DNA of 5,622 nt from Desulfobacterales bacterium (lineage in GTDB: Bacteria > Desulfobacterota > Desulfobacteria > Desulfobacterales > Desulfosalsimonadaceae). Every line of letters begins with the position of its first letter. Positions within the stretch are counted from its first letter, which is position 1. The translations under genes were made by a program, and so were the position numbers. Below the pieces are notes generated by a model, which searched no databases, had not been told where the DNA came from, and worked only from the letters and a program-made list of their open reading frames with translations. Shown here piece after piece: positions 1 to 5,622 of this stretch. The stretch is from assembly GCA_018224315.1 (NCBI GenBank), contig JAGTVF010000207.1:1-5622 (forward strand), given 5' to 3'.

Positions 1-1
1 C

Positions 2-889
2 TCCCAACGCGTGCGGCAGGTTTATGAAAAACTCGATTTTTTGTTTGCCGTGGATTATTTCCACACCCCTACCACAGAGATGGCCGACGTGATTCTGCCG
101 CCGGCCCACTGGGCCGAGCGCGACGATGTGGAGGATCTTTTGATGAAAAGCCACGTGTTTGCCCAGCCCAAGGCCCTGGAGCCGGTCCCGGAATGCCGGG
201 ATGAAAAGCAGATGCTCATCGACCTGGCCGACAAACTGGACATGAACGATTTTTTCCAAAACATTGAGCAGATCCTTGACTACCGGCTGGAACCCATGGG
301 CATCACCTACCGGGAGTTTAAGGAAAAGCAGTGGCATTTTGACGGATTTCAGTACAAAACCTATGAGAAAAAAGGCAAATTCCGCACCCCCACAGGCAAG
401 GTGGCCCTGAGCGCGGATTACCTGAAGGACCTGGGCATCTCCCCGCTTCCCGTGTTCCGGGAGCCGGATGAAAGTCCGGTCTCCCGGCCGGATCTGGCCG
501 GAGATTTTCCCCTGGTGCTGACCACCGGCGGCCGGCTGCTGGTATATTACCATTCTTCCCACAGAAACATCGTCTCTTTGAAAAAACGCGCCCCGGACCC
601 GGAACTGCAGATCCACCCGGATACTGCCCGCGGACTTGACATCGGCGAGGGGGAATGGGTATACCTGATATCACCTAAGGGACGGGTGGAAATCCGGGCC
701 CGGTACTTTGAGGATATGGACCCGCGGGTGGTTCATTCCCATCACGGGTTCTGGTACGGGGTCAAAGACGGATGGAAACGCCTCAACATCAACATGCTCA
801 CCAGCGACCAACCCCTTTGCCCGGTCACCGGATCCGTGCCCATCAAGGCCCTGATGTGCCGGGTGGAGAAAATGGGGCAGAACCAATAA
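2..889 (+). CDS. Molybdopterin-dependent oxidoreductase (DMSO reductase family), C-terminal part
   Basis: The frame is open to the left edge, so the GTG at 11 is an internal valine codon and not a start; about 295 residues are visible. Seen: the fragment begins in the molybdopterin oxidoreductase core, with the family pattern LDFLFAVDYFHTPTTEMADV followed by ILPPAHWAERDD (about 38-125). A linker follows with the motif FRTPTGKVALS (about 380-413). The molybdopterin-dinucleotide-binding domain runs from about 506 to the end, with LTTGGR, YYHSSHRN, an IHPDTARGLDIGEGEWV stretch, SPKGRVEIRA and a closing GSVPIKALMCRV. Known: such enzymes bind Mo or W bis-MGD and usually an N-terminal [4Fe-4S] cluster. 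That part, including the metal-ligating residue, lies outside the window, so the reaction cannot be read. The style resembles the broad group containing acetylene hydratase and thiosulfate-reductase-like proteins (from memory). It is the first visible gene of a + strand run, 70 bases before the dehydrogenase. Family is secure, substrate unknown. Confidence 0.92.
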   Translation, partial: SQRVRQVYEKLDFLFAVDYFHTPTTEMADVILPPAHWAERDDVEDLLMKSHVFAQPKALEPVPECRDEKQMLIDLADKLDMNDFFQNIEQILDYRLEPMGITYREFKEKQWHFDGFQYKTYEKKGKFRTPTGKVALSADYLKDLGISPLPVFREPDESPVSRPDLAGDFPLVLTTGGRLLVYYHSSHRNIVSLKKRAPDPELQIHPDTARGLDIGEGEWVYLISPKGRVEIRARYFEDMDPRVVHSHHGFWYGVKDGWKRLNINMLTSDQPLCPVTGSVPIKALMCRVEKMGQNQ

Positions 890-922
890 AATCAACAAAA
901 CCCATAACAGCGCAGCCCGGCC

Positions 923-936
923 CTGCCGGCCGGCAG
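923..936. repeat. 14-bp perfect GC-rich palindrome between molybdoenzyme and dehydrogenase genes
   Basis: CTGCCGGCCGGCAG is its own reverse complement. It sits in the 70-base gap, 24 bases before the GTG start at 960. There is no T-run after it, so it is not an intrinsic terminator. With no spacer it could act as a protein site or be chance, because GCCGG-type words are common in this DNA. It overlaps the region just before the alternative ATG at 939, which argues against ribosome binding there. Confidence 0.35.
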
Positions 937-947
937 CCATGACAACC

Positions 948-953
948 AGGGAG
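948..953 (+). promoter_or_regulatory. Ribosome binding site that favours the GTG start at 960
   Basis: AGGGAG lies six bases before GTG 960, a good Shine-Dalgarno match and spacing. The in-frame ATG at 939 has only the GC palindrome and no purine-rich stretch in front of it. The extra residues from the ATG start (MTTRESV) precede the point where the NAD-binding fold would normally begin. Confidence 0.6.
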
Positions 954-959
954 TCTGTT

Positions 960-1871
960 GTGAAACCAGAAGATATCCAAACAGTTTTAATTATCGGTTC
1001 GGGCACCATGGGCCAGCAGATCGGATTTCAGTGCGCGGCCCATGGATATGATGTGATTTTGCATGACATCAGCCAGGAAATGCTTGATACCGCAATAGAC
1101 CGCATGGGCAAACTGGCCCGGATCTTTGTCAAAACCCAGCGGCTGAGCCAGGATGCGGCCGATGCGGCCCTGGGCCGGATCCGCCCGGAACCCGATGCCG
1201 AAAAAGCCGGCGGGCAAGCCGATCTGATCAGTGAATCCGTGCCCGAAGATCCAAAGCTCAAAGCCAAAGTGTTTGCCCGGTTCAATGAAATCTGCCCAAA
1301 GCAAACCTTATTTACCACCAACACCTCATCGCTTCTGCCCTCCATGTTTGCTGAATCCACGGGCCGGCCCGACCGGTTTGCGGCTTTGCACTTCCATGAC
1401 GTCCGCTACAACAACATTGTCGATGTCATGCCCCATCCGGGCACAAGCAGGGAGACCGTGTCTGTTATCGAGGCCTTTGCCCGGAAAATCGGCACCATTC
1501 CCATTGTATTAAAAAAAGAAAACAACGGGTATGTGTTTAATGCCATGTTAATGGAACTGCTCAAAAGCGCCCAGAGCCTGGCCGCCAATGATGTGGCCCA
1601 TCCCGTGGACGTGGATCGCGCCTGGATGGGCGTGATGGGCATGGACATCGGCCCCTTTGGCATAATGGATTCCATCGGCATTGACACGGTCTGGAAGGTC
1701 ACCGATTACTGGGCAAAAGCCGGCGGCGATCCCCAGGACATCAAAAACGCCGAATTTTTAAAACCCTACGTGGACTCCGGCCAACTGGGGGCCAAAACCG
1801 GCAGGGGATTTTACGCCTATCCCAAACCCGCCTTTTCCAAACCCGGTTTTATCCAGGGCCAAAACGAATAG
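960..1871 (+). CDS. Divergent 3-hydroxyacyl-CoA dehydrogenase family protein
   Basis: Predicted 303-residue cytosolic NAD-dependent enzyme that would interconvert a 3-hydroxyacyl-CoA and a 3-oxoacyl-CoA. Seen (numbered from GTG 960): a Rossmann motif IIGSGTMGQQIG at 11-22 and the acidic D31/D36 region; TNTSSL at 120-125 (serine of the active site); H144 in ALHFHDV; N194 in NNGYVFNAM; and a C-terminal helical domain with GPFGIMDSIGID (231-242) and the closing TGRGFYAYP (280-288). Length is typical for single-domain family members (about 280-310). Odd: the usual HFFNP is HFHDV, the glutamate that pairs with the catalytic histidine appears as D155 in IVDVMP, and the arginine after the conserved asparagine is alanine. 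It may therefore have an unusual substrate. Start chosen by the AGGGAG at 948-953; the alternative is ATG 939 (310 residues). It lies 17 bases before the DUF362 gene and is probably co-transcribed with it. Family secure, exact reaction not. Confidence 0.88.
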   Translation: MKPEDIQTVLIIGSGTMGQQIGFQCAAHGYDVILHDISQEMLDTAIDRMGKLARIFVKTQRLSQDAADAALGRIRPEPDAEKAGGQADLISESVPEDPKLKAKVFARFNEICPKQTLFTTNTSSLLPSMFAESTGRPDRFAALHFHDVRYNNIVDVMPHPGTSRETVSVIEAFARKIGTIPIVLKKENNGYVFNAMLMELLKSAQSLAANDVAHPVDVDRAWMGVMGMDIGPFGIMDSIGIDTVWKVTDYWAKAGGDPQDIKNAEFLKPYVDSGQLGAKTGRGFYAYPKPAFSKPGFIQGQNE

Positions 1872-1888
1872 CAGAGGTATAAAAAAAA

Positions 1889-3214
1889 ATGAAAAAACAC
1901 CGCGTATCTGTTGTCAAATACGAAAAACCCTATGAATCGGTCAAAGCCGCCATTGACATGTGCGGCGGCCTGGATCATCTGCCGGCCGGGGCAAAGGTTT
2001 TTATCAAGCCCAATATCGTGTTCTGGACCAAGGTCTGCGATTTTCCCAAATGGGGGGTGATCACCACCTCCCGGGTCATCGGGGACGTGGTCCGGGTGCT
2101 TGCCGAACACGGCATCACCGATATCACCATCGGCGAAGGCATTGTGGCCGATCCAAAGGACAAGCAGACTCCGGCCCATGCCTTTGAGACCCTGGGTTAC
2201 AAGAAACTCGGGGAAAGATACGGGGTAAAAACCGTCAATGTCATGGACCGCCCCTTTGAAAAAGTGGACCTGGGCGACGGCATTGAGCTGAAATTCAACA
2301 CGGATATATTAAACAGTGATTTTGTGGTGGACATTCCGCCCTTAAAAACCCATAATCAAACTATGGTCAGCCTGGGCATCAAAAATCTCAAGGGCACCAT
2401 TGACATTGCCTCACGGAAAAAATGCCACAACGCAGACCCGGAAAAGGACCTGCATTTCCACATTGCCCGGCTGGCAGACAAAATGCCGCCCATGCTCACT
2501 GTCATCGACGGCATTTATACCGTGGAGCGGGGCCCGGGTTTTGACGGCAAAATGCACAGAACCAATCTGCTGGCAGCATCCGCTGATGTGTTATCAGCGG
2601 ATTTAACCGGCACCCGCCTGCTGGGCCATGACCCGCAGCAGGTGCCCTATCTCAGATACGCGGCCGCCAACCGCGGCCGGCCCGCGGATTTGTCGGACGT
2701 GGAAATCATCGGGGAAAAAATCGAAGATGCGGCCCGCTACCACGAGTATGATTTTGACTACTGCAGTGAAAGCTCCCGGGAAATCCCGGTGCCCCTGGCA
2801 AAGCAGGGACTTGACGGCGTGTTTTACCGAAAATTTGACGATACCATGTGCACCTACTGCACGGCCTTAAACGGCCTGGTGCTCACAGCCATCCGCTATG
2901 CATGGAAAGGCGAGCCATGGGACAACGTGGAGGTGCTCACCGGCAAGGCCATGGAACCCACCCCCGGCATGACGGCAACGATCCTGCTGGGCCAGTGCAT
3001 GTATAAGAAAAACAAGGATCACCCGGACATCCAGAAAATGATCGCGGTCAAAGGATGCCCGCCAGAGCCCCAAAAGGTGGTCGAGGCCCTGCATGAGGCC
3101 GGCATTGAGGTGGACCCCAACCTGTTTGCCCAGGCCGAGTCTCTGCCGGGGTTTTTCCTGGCCAGATATCAGGATCGGCCCGAATTTGAAGAAAGCTTTT
3201 TCCGGGTGGAATAA
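1889..3214 (+). CDS. DUF362 domain protein with a four-cysteine C-terminal region
   Basis: 441 residues with no signal peptide or membrane segment, so probably cytosolic. Seen: the DUF362 hallmarks are KVFIKPNIV (36-44), a GEG near 88-90, IPPLKTHNQTMVSLGIKNLKG (about 150-170) and VIDGIYTVERGPG. Known: DUF362 proteins are widespread in anaerobes, are often followed by or fused to a 2x[4Fe-4S] ferredoxin, and their biochemical role is mostly unknown. Here no CxxCxxCxxxCP ferredoxin motif is present. Instead the C-terminal part has C321-x2-C324 (CTYC), C370 (LLGQC) and C390 (VKGCPP). These could bind an Fe-S cluster or another metal (inference). AGAGGT at 1873-1878 is the ribosome site, followed by a run of nine A that ends at the ATG. 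The 17-base gap to the dehydrogenase indicates co-transcription. Function unknown; an electron-transfer or maturation role for the neighbouring enzymes is only a guess. Confidence 0.9.
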   Translation: MKKHRVSVVKYEKPYESVKAAIDMCGGLDHLPAGAKVFIKPNIVFWTKVCDFPKWGVITTSRVIGDVVRVLAEHGITDITIGEGIVADPKDKQTPAHAFETLGYKKLGERYGVKTVNVMDRPFEKVDLGDGIELKFNTDILNSDFVVDIPPLKTHNQTMVSLGIKNLKGTIDIASRKKCHNADPEKDLHFHIARLADKMPPMLTVIDGIYTVERGPGFDGKMHRTNLLAASADVLSADLTGTRLLGHDPQQVPYLRYAAANRGRPADLSDVEIIGEKIEDAARYHEYDFDYCSESSREIPVPLAKQGLDGVFYRKFDDTMCTYCTALNGLVLTAIRYAWKGEPWDNVEVLTGKAMEPTPGMTATILLGQCMYKKNKDHPDIQKMIAVKGCPPEPQKVVEALHEAGIEVDPNLFAQAESLPGFFLARYQDRPEFEESFFRVE

Positions 3215-3244
3215 AAACACAGAGGAAAAAGGGCGGCCCGTGTC

Positions 3245-3847
3245 ATGAAAAAAACAAGAGTGTGCATTGCGCAACTGGTTTTTGCGGCATGGCTAATGGT
3301 TTTGGTTGTCTGCGCATTGCCCGGCCCGGCATCGGCCCAATCGGTTAACGGCGGGGCTGATGCGCAGATGCTTTTCCCGGATGCGGATTTTTTTGAGCAA
3401 ATCCAGCCCGAACCTGTTTTTGCAGCCAGAGCCTCCGGCGGCATCCATGCTTCAGATCTGCCCGACAGCAAGGCGATACGGCAAGGCGCCTCTTTTCGCA
3501 CAATGGCCGCCCACAAATACCTGGGATACACCACCCTGGCCCTGACCGCCCTTGCCGCCGTGACCAATTCATCCCATGAAATCCACAGGGCCGCATCCTA
3601 CGGGGCGGCCTGGCTTGCCGGGGCCTCTTGCGCAACCGGATTTGCCGGCTACGGCAATGTCATCGATTTGTCAGAAGGCATTTCCACCCATGACACCCAC
3701 GCGGTTTTCGGCATCATCGGCACCGCGGCCCTGGTGGCCACACTGGTGATTGCCGAAGCCGACAATGATTCAGGCCACGGGGGCATTGGCGGCGCATCGG
3801 CCGCAGCCCTGGGAATATCGGTGGTGGCTTTGAAAATCGAATGGTAA
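3245..3847 (+). CDS. Secreted or membrane protein with helix-end histidines, function unknown
   Basis: 200 residues. Seen: a clear signal peptide (MKK, hydrophobic core about 8-25, then PASA with likely cleavage at A31/Q32), followed by a polar stretch of about 55 residues. Hydrophobic segments follow at about 92-106, 116-135 and 152-170, with a weaker Ala/Gly-rich one at 183-197. Histidines sit at or near the segment ends: H90 (HKYLGY), H111 and H114 (HEIHR), H149 and H152 (THDTHAVFG). This layout recalls small b-type cytochromes such as the cytochrome b561-like families, so haem binding is possible, but I do not recognise a named family. The ribosome site is weak: AAGGGCGG lies close to the ATG and a better AGAGG is about 19 bases away. 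The gene starts 30 bases after the DUF362 gene, so it is probably the last gene of that operon; it converges with ppiB. A membrane redox partner for the operon is inference only. Confidence 0.75.
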   Translation: MKKTRVCIAQLVFAAWLMVLVVCALPGPASAQSVNGGADAQMLFPDADFFEQIQPEPVFAARASGGIHASDLPDSKAIRQGASFRTMAAHKYLGYTTLALTALAAVTNSSHEIHRAASYGAAWLAGASCATGFAGYGNVIDLSEGISTHDTHAVFGIIGTAALVATLVIAEADNDSGHGGIGGASAAALGISVVALKIEW

Positions 3848-3866
3848 GCGGTTTGCCGCAAATCTT

Positions 3867-4373
3867 TCAGGAGCCTTCGGATACAACCGTTGCGCTGCGG
3901 ATAATCACCGGCTCAACCGGCACGTCGGCATGCATTCCCTTTGATCCGGTTTTGACCGCCTTGATCTGATTGACCACCCCATGGCCGCGGGCCACCTTGC
4001 CAAATACGGTATATCCCCATCCCTGGGGGGTTTTGGCCGTGTGATTGAGAAATGTGTTGTTCTTGACATTGATAAAAAACTGCGCCGTGGCACTGTGCGG
4101 ATCTGAGGTGCGGGCCATGGCCACGCTATAGGCCTCGTTTTTCAGCCCGTTGTCCGCCTCGTTTTCCACCGGCGGCCGGGTGGGTTTTTCATTCATGTCC
4201 ACGTCCATGCCCCCGCCCTGGATCATAAACCCGTTGATCACCCGGTGAAACAGGGTCTGGTCATAGTGGCCGTCTTTGACATAGCCCAGAAAGTTTTCCA
4301 CCGTCTTTGGGGCATTTTCCGGGTCCAAAGCAATTTCAATATCGCCCATGCTGGTTTCAAGCAAAACATTCAT
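3867..4373 (-). CDS. ppiB: Peptidyl-prolyl cis-trans isomerase, cyclophilin type (PpiB-like)
   Basis: 168 residues, no signal peptide, so a cytoplasmic cyclophilin that speeds cis-trans isomerisation of X-Pro bonds during protein folding. Seen: the active-site block [13 protein letters not shown] at 42-54 gives R44, F49, M50 and Q52. [11 protein letters not shown] at 93-103 is the second conserved block, and NTFLNH and [10 protein letters not shown] (118-127) complete the binding pocket. The pattern closely follows E. coli PpiB, including the late GMHADVP segment. Length matches bacterial cytosolic cyclophilins (about 164). The ATG at 4373-4371 is supported by AAGGAG at 4390-4385, 11 bases upstream. 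It lies 84 bases downstream of the histidine kinase on the same strand, behind an inverted repeat and a candidate promoter, so it may be transcribed on its own. Its stop is 19 bases from the stop of the convergent membrane-protein gene. Confidence 0.97.
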   Translation of the reverse strand: MNVLLETSMGDIEIALDPENAPKTVENFLGYVKDGHYDQTLFHRVINGFMIQGGGMDVDMNEKPTRPPVENEADNGLKNEAYSVAMARTSDPHSATAQFFINVKNNTFLNHTAKTPQGWGYTVFGKVARGHGVVNQIKAVKTGSKGMHADVPVEPVIIRSATVVSEGS

Positions 4374-4399
4374 ATCCGCACAAACTCCTTTTCTGTTTT

Positions 4400-4421
4400 C
4401 CTGTAAAAAGTCTTTTACAGG
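4400..4421. repeat. Perfect 9-bp inverted repeat, operator-like, upstream of ppiB
   Basis: Arms at 4400-4408 and 4413-4421 (CCTGTAAAA / TTTTACAGG) are exact reverse complements separated by four bases. Read on the ppiB strand it is followed by AAAACAGAAAAGG, not a T-run, so an intrinsic terminator for the kinase gene is unlikely; on the + strand no T-run follows either. The symmetry and size suit a dimeric repressor site. As RNA it would form a hairpin ending about nine bases before the ppiB ribosome site. Either use is inference. Confidence 0.5.
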
Positions 4422-4440
4422 CAGTGTTAAGTAAAATCAA
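4412..4440 (-). promoter_or_regulatory. Candidate sigma70-type promoter for ppiB
   Basis: On the - strand, TTGATT (4440-4435) and TAAAAG (4417-4412) are separated by 17 bases. Each matches the -35 or -10 consensus at four of six positions. The -10 lies within one arm of the inverted repeat at 4400-4421, which would let a bound regulator block it. The region is AT-rich compared with its surroundings. The match is modest and could be chance. Confidence 0.3.
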
Positions 4441-4457
4441 AAAAGTAAACAGCAAAC

Positions 4458-5621
4458 TTATCGCACGGCTGCCGCAGCCTCCGGTCCCGGGGCAGACGGC
4501 CAGTCCACCTGCACCCGGGTGCCGCCGCCCGGCCGGGTTTGGATTTGGAAACCGGCACCGCTGAGCTCGGCGCGCTCCCGCATGCCCTTCAAACCAAAGC
4601 CGCTTTGACCATAGCCGGATTCGGCGGCCTGCGGATCAAAACCCTTTCCGTCATCTGCCACTTCAAACCGGAGATGATCGGCTACCACGGAAAAAATCAC
4701 ATCCACGCTACTGGCATTGCTGTGTTTGTCAATATTGTGCAAAGCCTCCTGGAGTAGTCGGAATACGGGGACCTTTACCTCCTCGGGCACCTGATCTTCG
4801 GCCACGGACAAATCGGTTTGAATGCGGATATCCGGATGCAGGCGGTCAAAGTCCCGGCACACCACGCCGATGGTCTGCAAAATCCCCTTTTCCAGCACCG
4901 GCGGCCGCAGATCCATGATAATCCGCCGCACCTCGTCAATTGCGGTTCTGGCCATGGGCACCAGTGTCTCCAATTCCCTGAGATGCCGTTGATCCACGCG
5001 CTGGCCAAGGGTTTCTGCGGCATTTTCCACGGTCAGCTTAATGGCGCTCAGGGTCTGGCCGATGCTGTCGTGCAAATCCCGGGCAATGCGCCTGCGCTCT
5101 TTTTCCTCTGCATGGACCAGCTGCCCGGACAGATAGCGCAATTCCCGGTTGCTTTCTTCCAGTTCCCGGGTGCGCTCTGCCACGCGGTTTTCCAGGGAGC
5201 GGGAATAACGCTCAAGCGCCTTCTGGCTCTGGGCCAGTTCCCGGAACATGCTTTGATAGGGCGACAGCAGCCCCCTGGCTACGATTCCGCGATAAATGAG
5301 ATAAGAGGATATGAGCTTTAACATATGCCCGATCTGATTGGCCGGGCCGTAGACGCTGACATATTGGGTAAAGGCGAGCTCAGAGGCCACGGTCACGGCC
5401 AGGGCGGCCATCAGAAATTTGAATATTACCGGGTCCACATCTTTCCGCCGGCGATAAAGCGCCGCAGCAGCTGCAATCAGAATCCCGCATATGATGTATT
5501 CACTGATGACCTTAAAAGGGGTCAGCCCAACGCCCTCAACATAACATTTTGGAAAGACGGGAAAAACAAAAATAGTTAAAAACAGGACCAGGGAAATCCC
5601 GCCGTAAACGGCAAACGCCAC
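4458..5621 (-). CDS. Membrane sensor histidine kinase (MASE3-like, HisKA_3/HATPase_c), N-terminus cut
   Basis: The frame runs off the right edge; the GTG at 5621 is probably internal, leaving 387 visible residues. Seen: hydrophobic helices at about 5-24, 38-56 and 66-90, then SELAFTQYVSVYGPANQIGH and LKLISSYLIYRGIV, which fit a MASE3 membrane sensor domain whose first helices lie outside the window. A probable coiled coil spans about 125-170. The dimerisation/phosphoacceptor helix has the NarL-class HisKA_3 pattern ERRRIARDLHDSIGQ with H184 as the phosphorylated residue (codon 5072-5070). The ATPase domain follows: N-box EALHNIDKHS (292-301), G1 box DDGKGFD (323-329), G2 box GFGLKGMRER (341-350) and GGGTRVQV. 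All catalytic motifs are intact. Such kinases normally phosphorylate a LuxR/NarL-type response regulator; none lies downstream here, where ppiB follows after 84 bases, so the partner may be upstream beyond the edge. The signal sensed is unknown. Confidence 0.93.
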   Translation of the reverse strand: MAFAVYGGISLVLFLTIFVFPVFPKCYVEGVGLTPFKVISEYIICGILIAAAAALYRRRKDVDPVIFKFLMAALAVTVASELAFTQYVSVYGPANQIGHMLKLISSYLIYRGIVARGLLSPYQSMFRELAQSQKALERYSRSLENRVAERTRELEESNRELRYLSGQLVHAEEKERRRIARDLHDSIGQTLSAIKLTVENAAETLGQRVDQRHLRELETLVPMARTAIDEVRRIIMDLRPPVLEKGILQTIGVVCRDFDRLHPDIRIQTDLSVAEDQVPEEVKVPVFRLLQEALHNIDKHSNASSVDVIFSVVADHLRFEVADDGKGFDPQAAESGYGQSGFGLKGMRERAELSGAGFQIQTRPGGGTRVQVDWPSAPGPEAAAAVR

Positions 5622-5622
5622 C

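Noticed and set aside
318..1009. Two - strand open frames (318-674 and 671-1009) opposite the molybdoenzyme gene
   Set aside because: Low-complexity Pro/Gly/Arg-rich shadows of a well-supported coding frame, common in GC-rich DNA.
1881..1889. Run of nine A before and into the DUF362 start codon, considered as a slippage or frameshift site
   Set aside because: It lies upstream of or at the start codon, so polymerase slippage would only change leader spacing; no alternative frame benefits.
2867..3635. Overlapping - strand frames opposite the DUF362 and membrane-protein genes
   Set aside because: No family motif, and both + strand genes are supported by domains or a signal peptide.
3848..3866. 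Small hairpin GCGG-TTTG-CCGC between the convergent stop codons, followed by AAATCTTT
   Set aside because: The stem is only four base pairs and the T-run is short and broken, too weak to call a bidirectional terminator.
4400..4421. Inverted repeat considered as an intrinsic terminator for the kinase gene
   Set aside because: No T-run follows on either strand; the sequence after it on the kinase strand is A-rich.
4818..5321. Open reading frame of 167 codons on the + strand, antisense to the kinase
   Set aside because: It lies wholly inside the kinase gene, which has intact family motifs; the translation shows no recognisable domain and no convincing ribosome site.

Overview
The window is dense, moderately GC-rich bacterial DNA with five complete or nearly complete reading frames plus one edge-truncated kinase. 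Gene content points to an anaerobic Desulfobacterota (former Deltaproteobacteria) lineage, probably a Desulfobacterales-type sulfate reducer. The basis is a DMSO-reductase-family molybdoenzyme beside a divergent 3-hydroxyacyl-CoA dehydrogenase and a DUF362 protein, and a MASE3-type histidine kinase. This is an inference from gene families; there is no rRNA or other phylogenetic marker.

Left part (1-3847, + strand): four co-directional genes with gaps of about 70, 17 and 30 bases look like one transcription unit. They are (i) the C-terminal third or so of a molybdopterin-dependent oxidoreductase cut by the left edge; (ii) a 3-hydroxyacyl-CoA dehydrogenase-fold protein with an atypical active-site region; (iii) a DUF362 protein whose C-terminal region carries four spaced cysteines instead of a normal ferredoxin domain; (iv) a small secreted or membrane protein with a signal peptide, hydrophobic segments and helix-end histidines. 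A possible common theme is redox chemistry on a CoA-linked substrate coupled to an electron carrier, but nothing in the window names the substrate.

Right part (3867-5622, - strand): a cyclophilin-type peptidyl-prolyl isomerase (ppiB) converges on the left operon with only 19 bases between stop codons. Upstream of it lies a membrane-bound NarL-class sensor histidine kinase truncated by the right edge; no response regulator is visible. The 84-base kinase-ppiB gap holds a perfect 9-bp inverted repeat with a 4-base spacer. It overlaps a plausible -10 element and is the best regulatory candidate in the window.

There is no gene-free stretch over 300 bases, and I see no tRNA, rRNA, CRISPR array, insertion sequence or attachment site. 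The most interesting items are the variant dehydrogenase, the four-cysteine DUF362 protein and their linkage to the molybdoenzyme and the histidine-bearing membrane protein.
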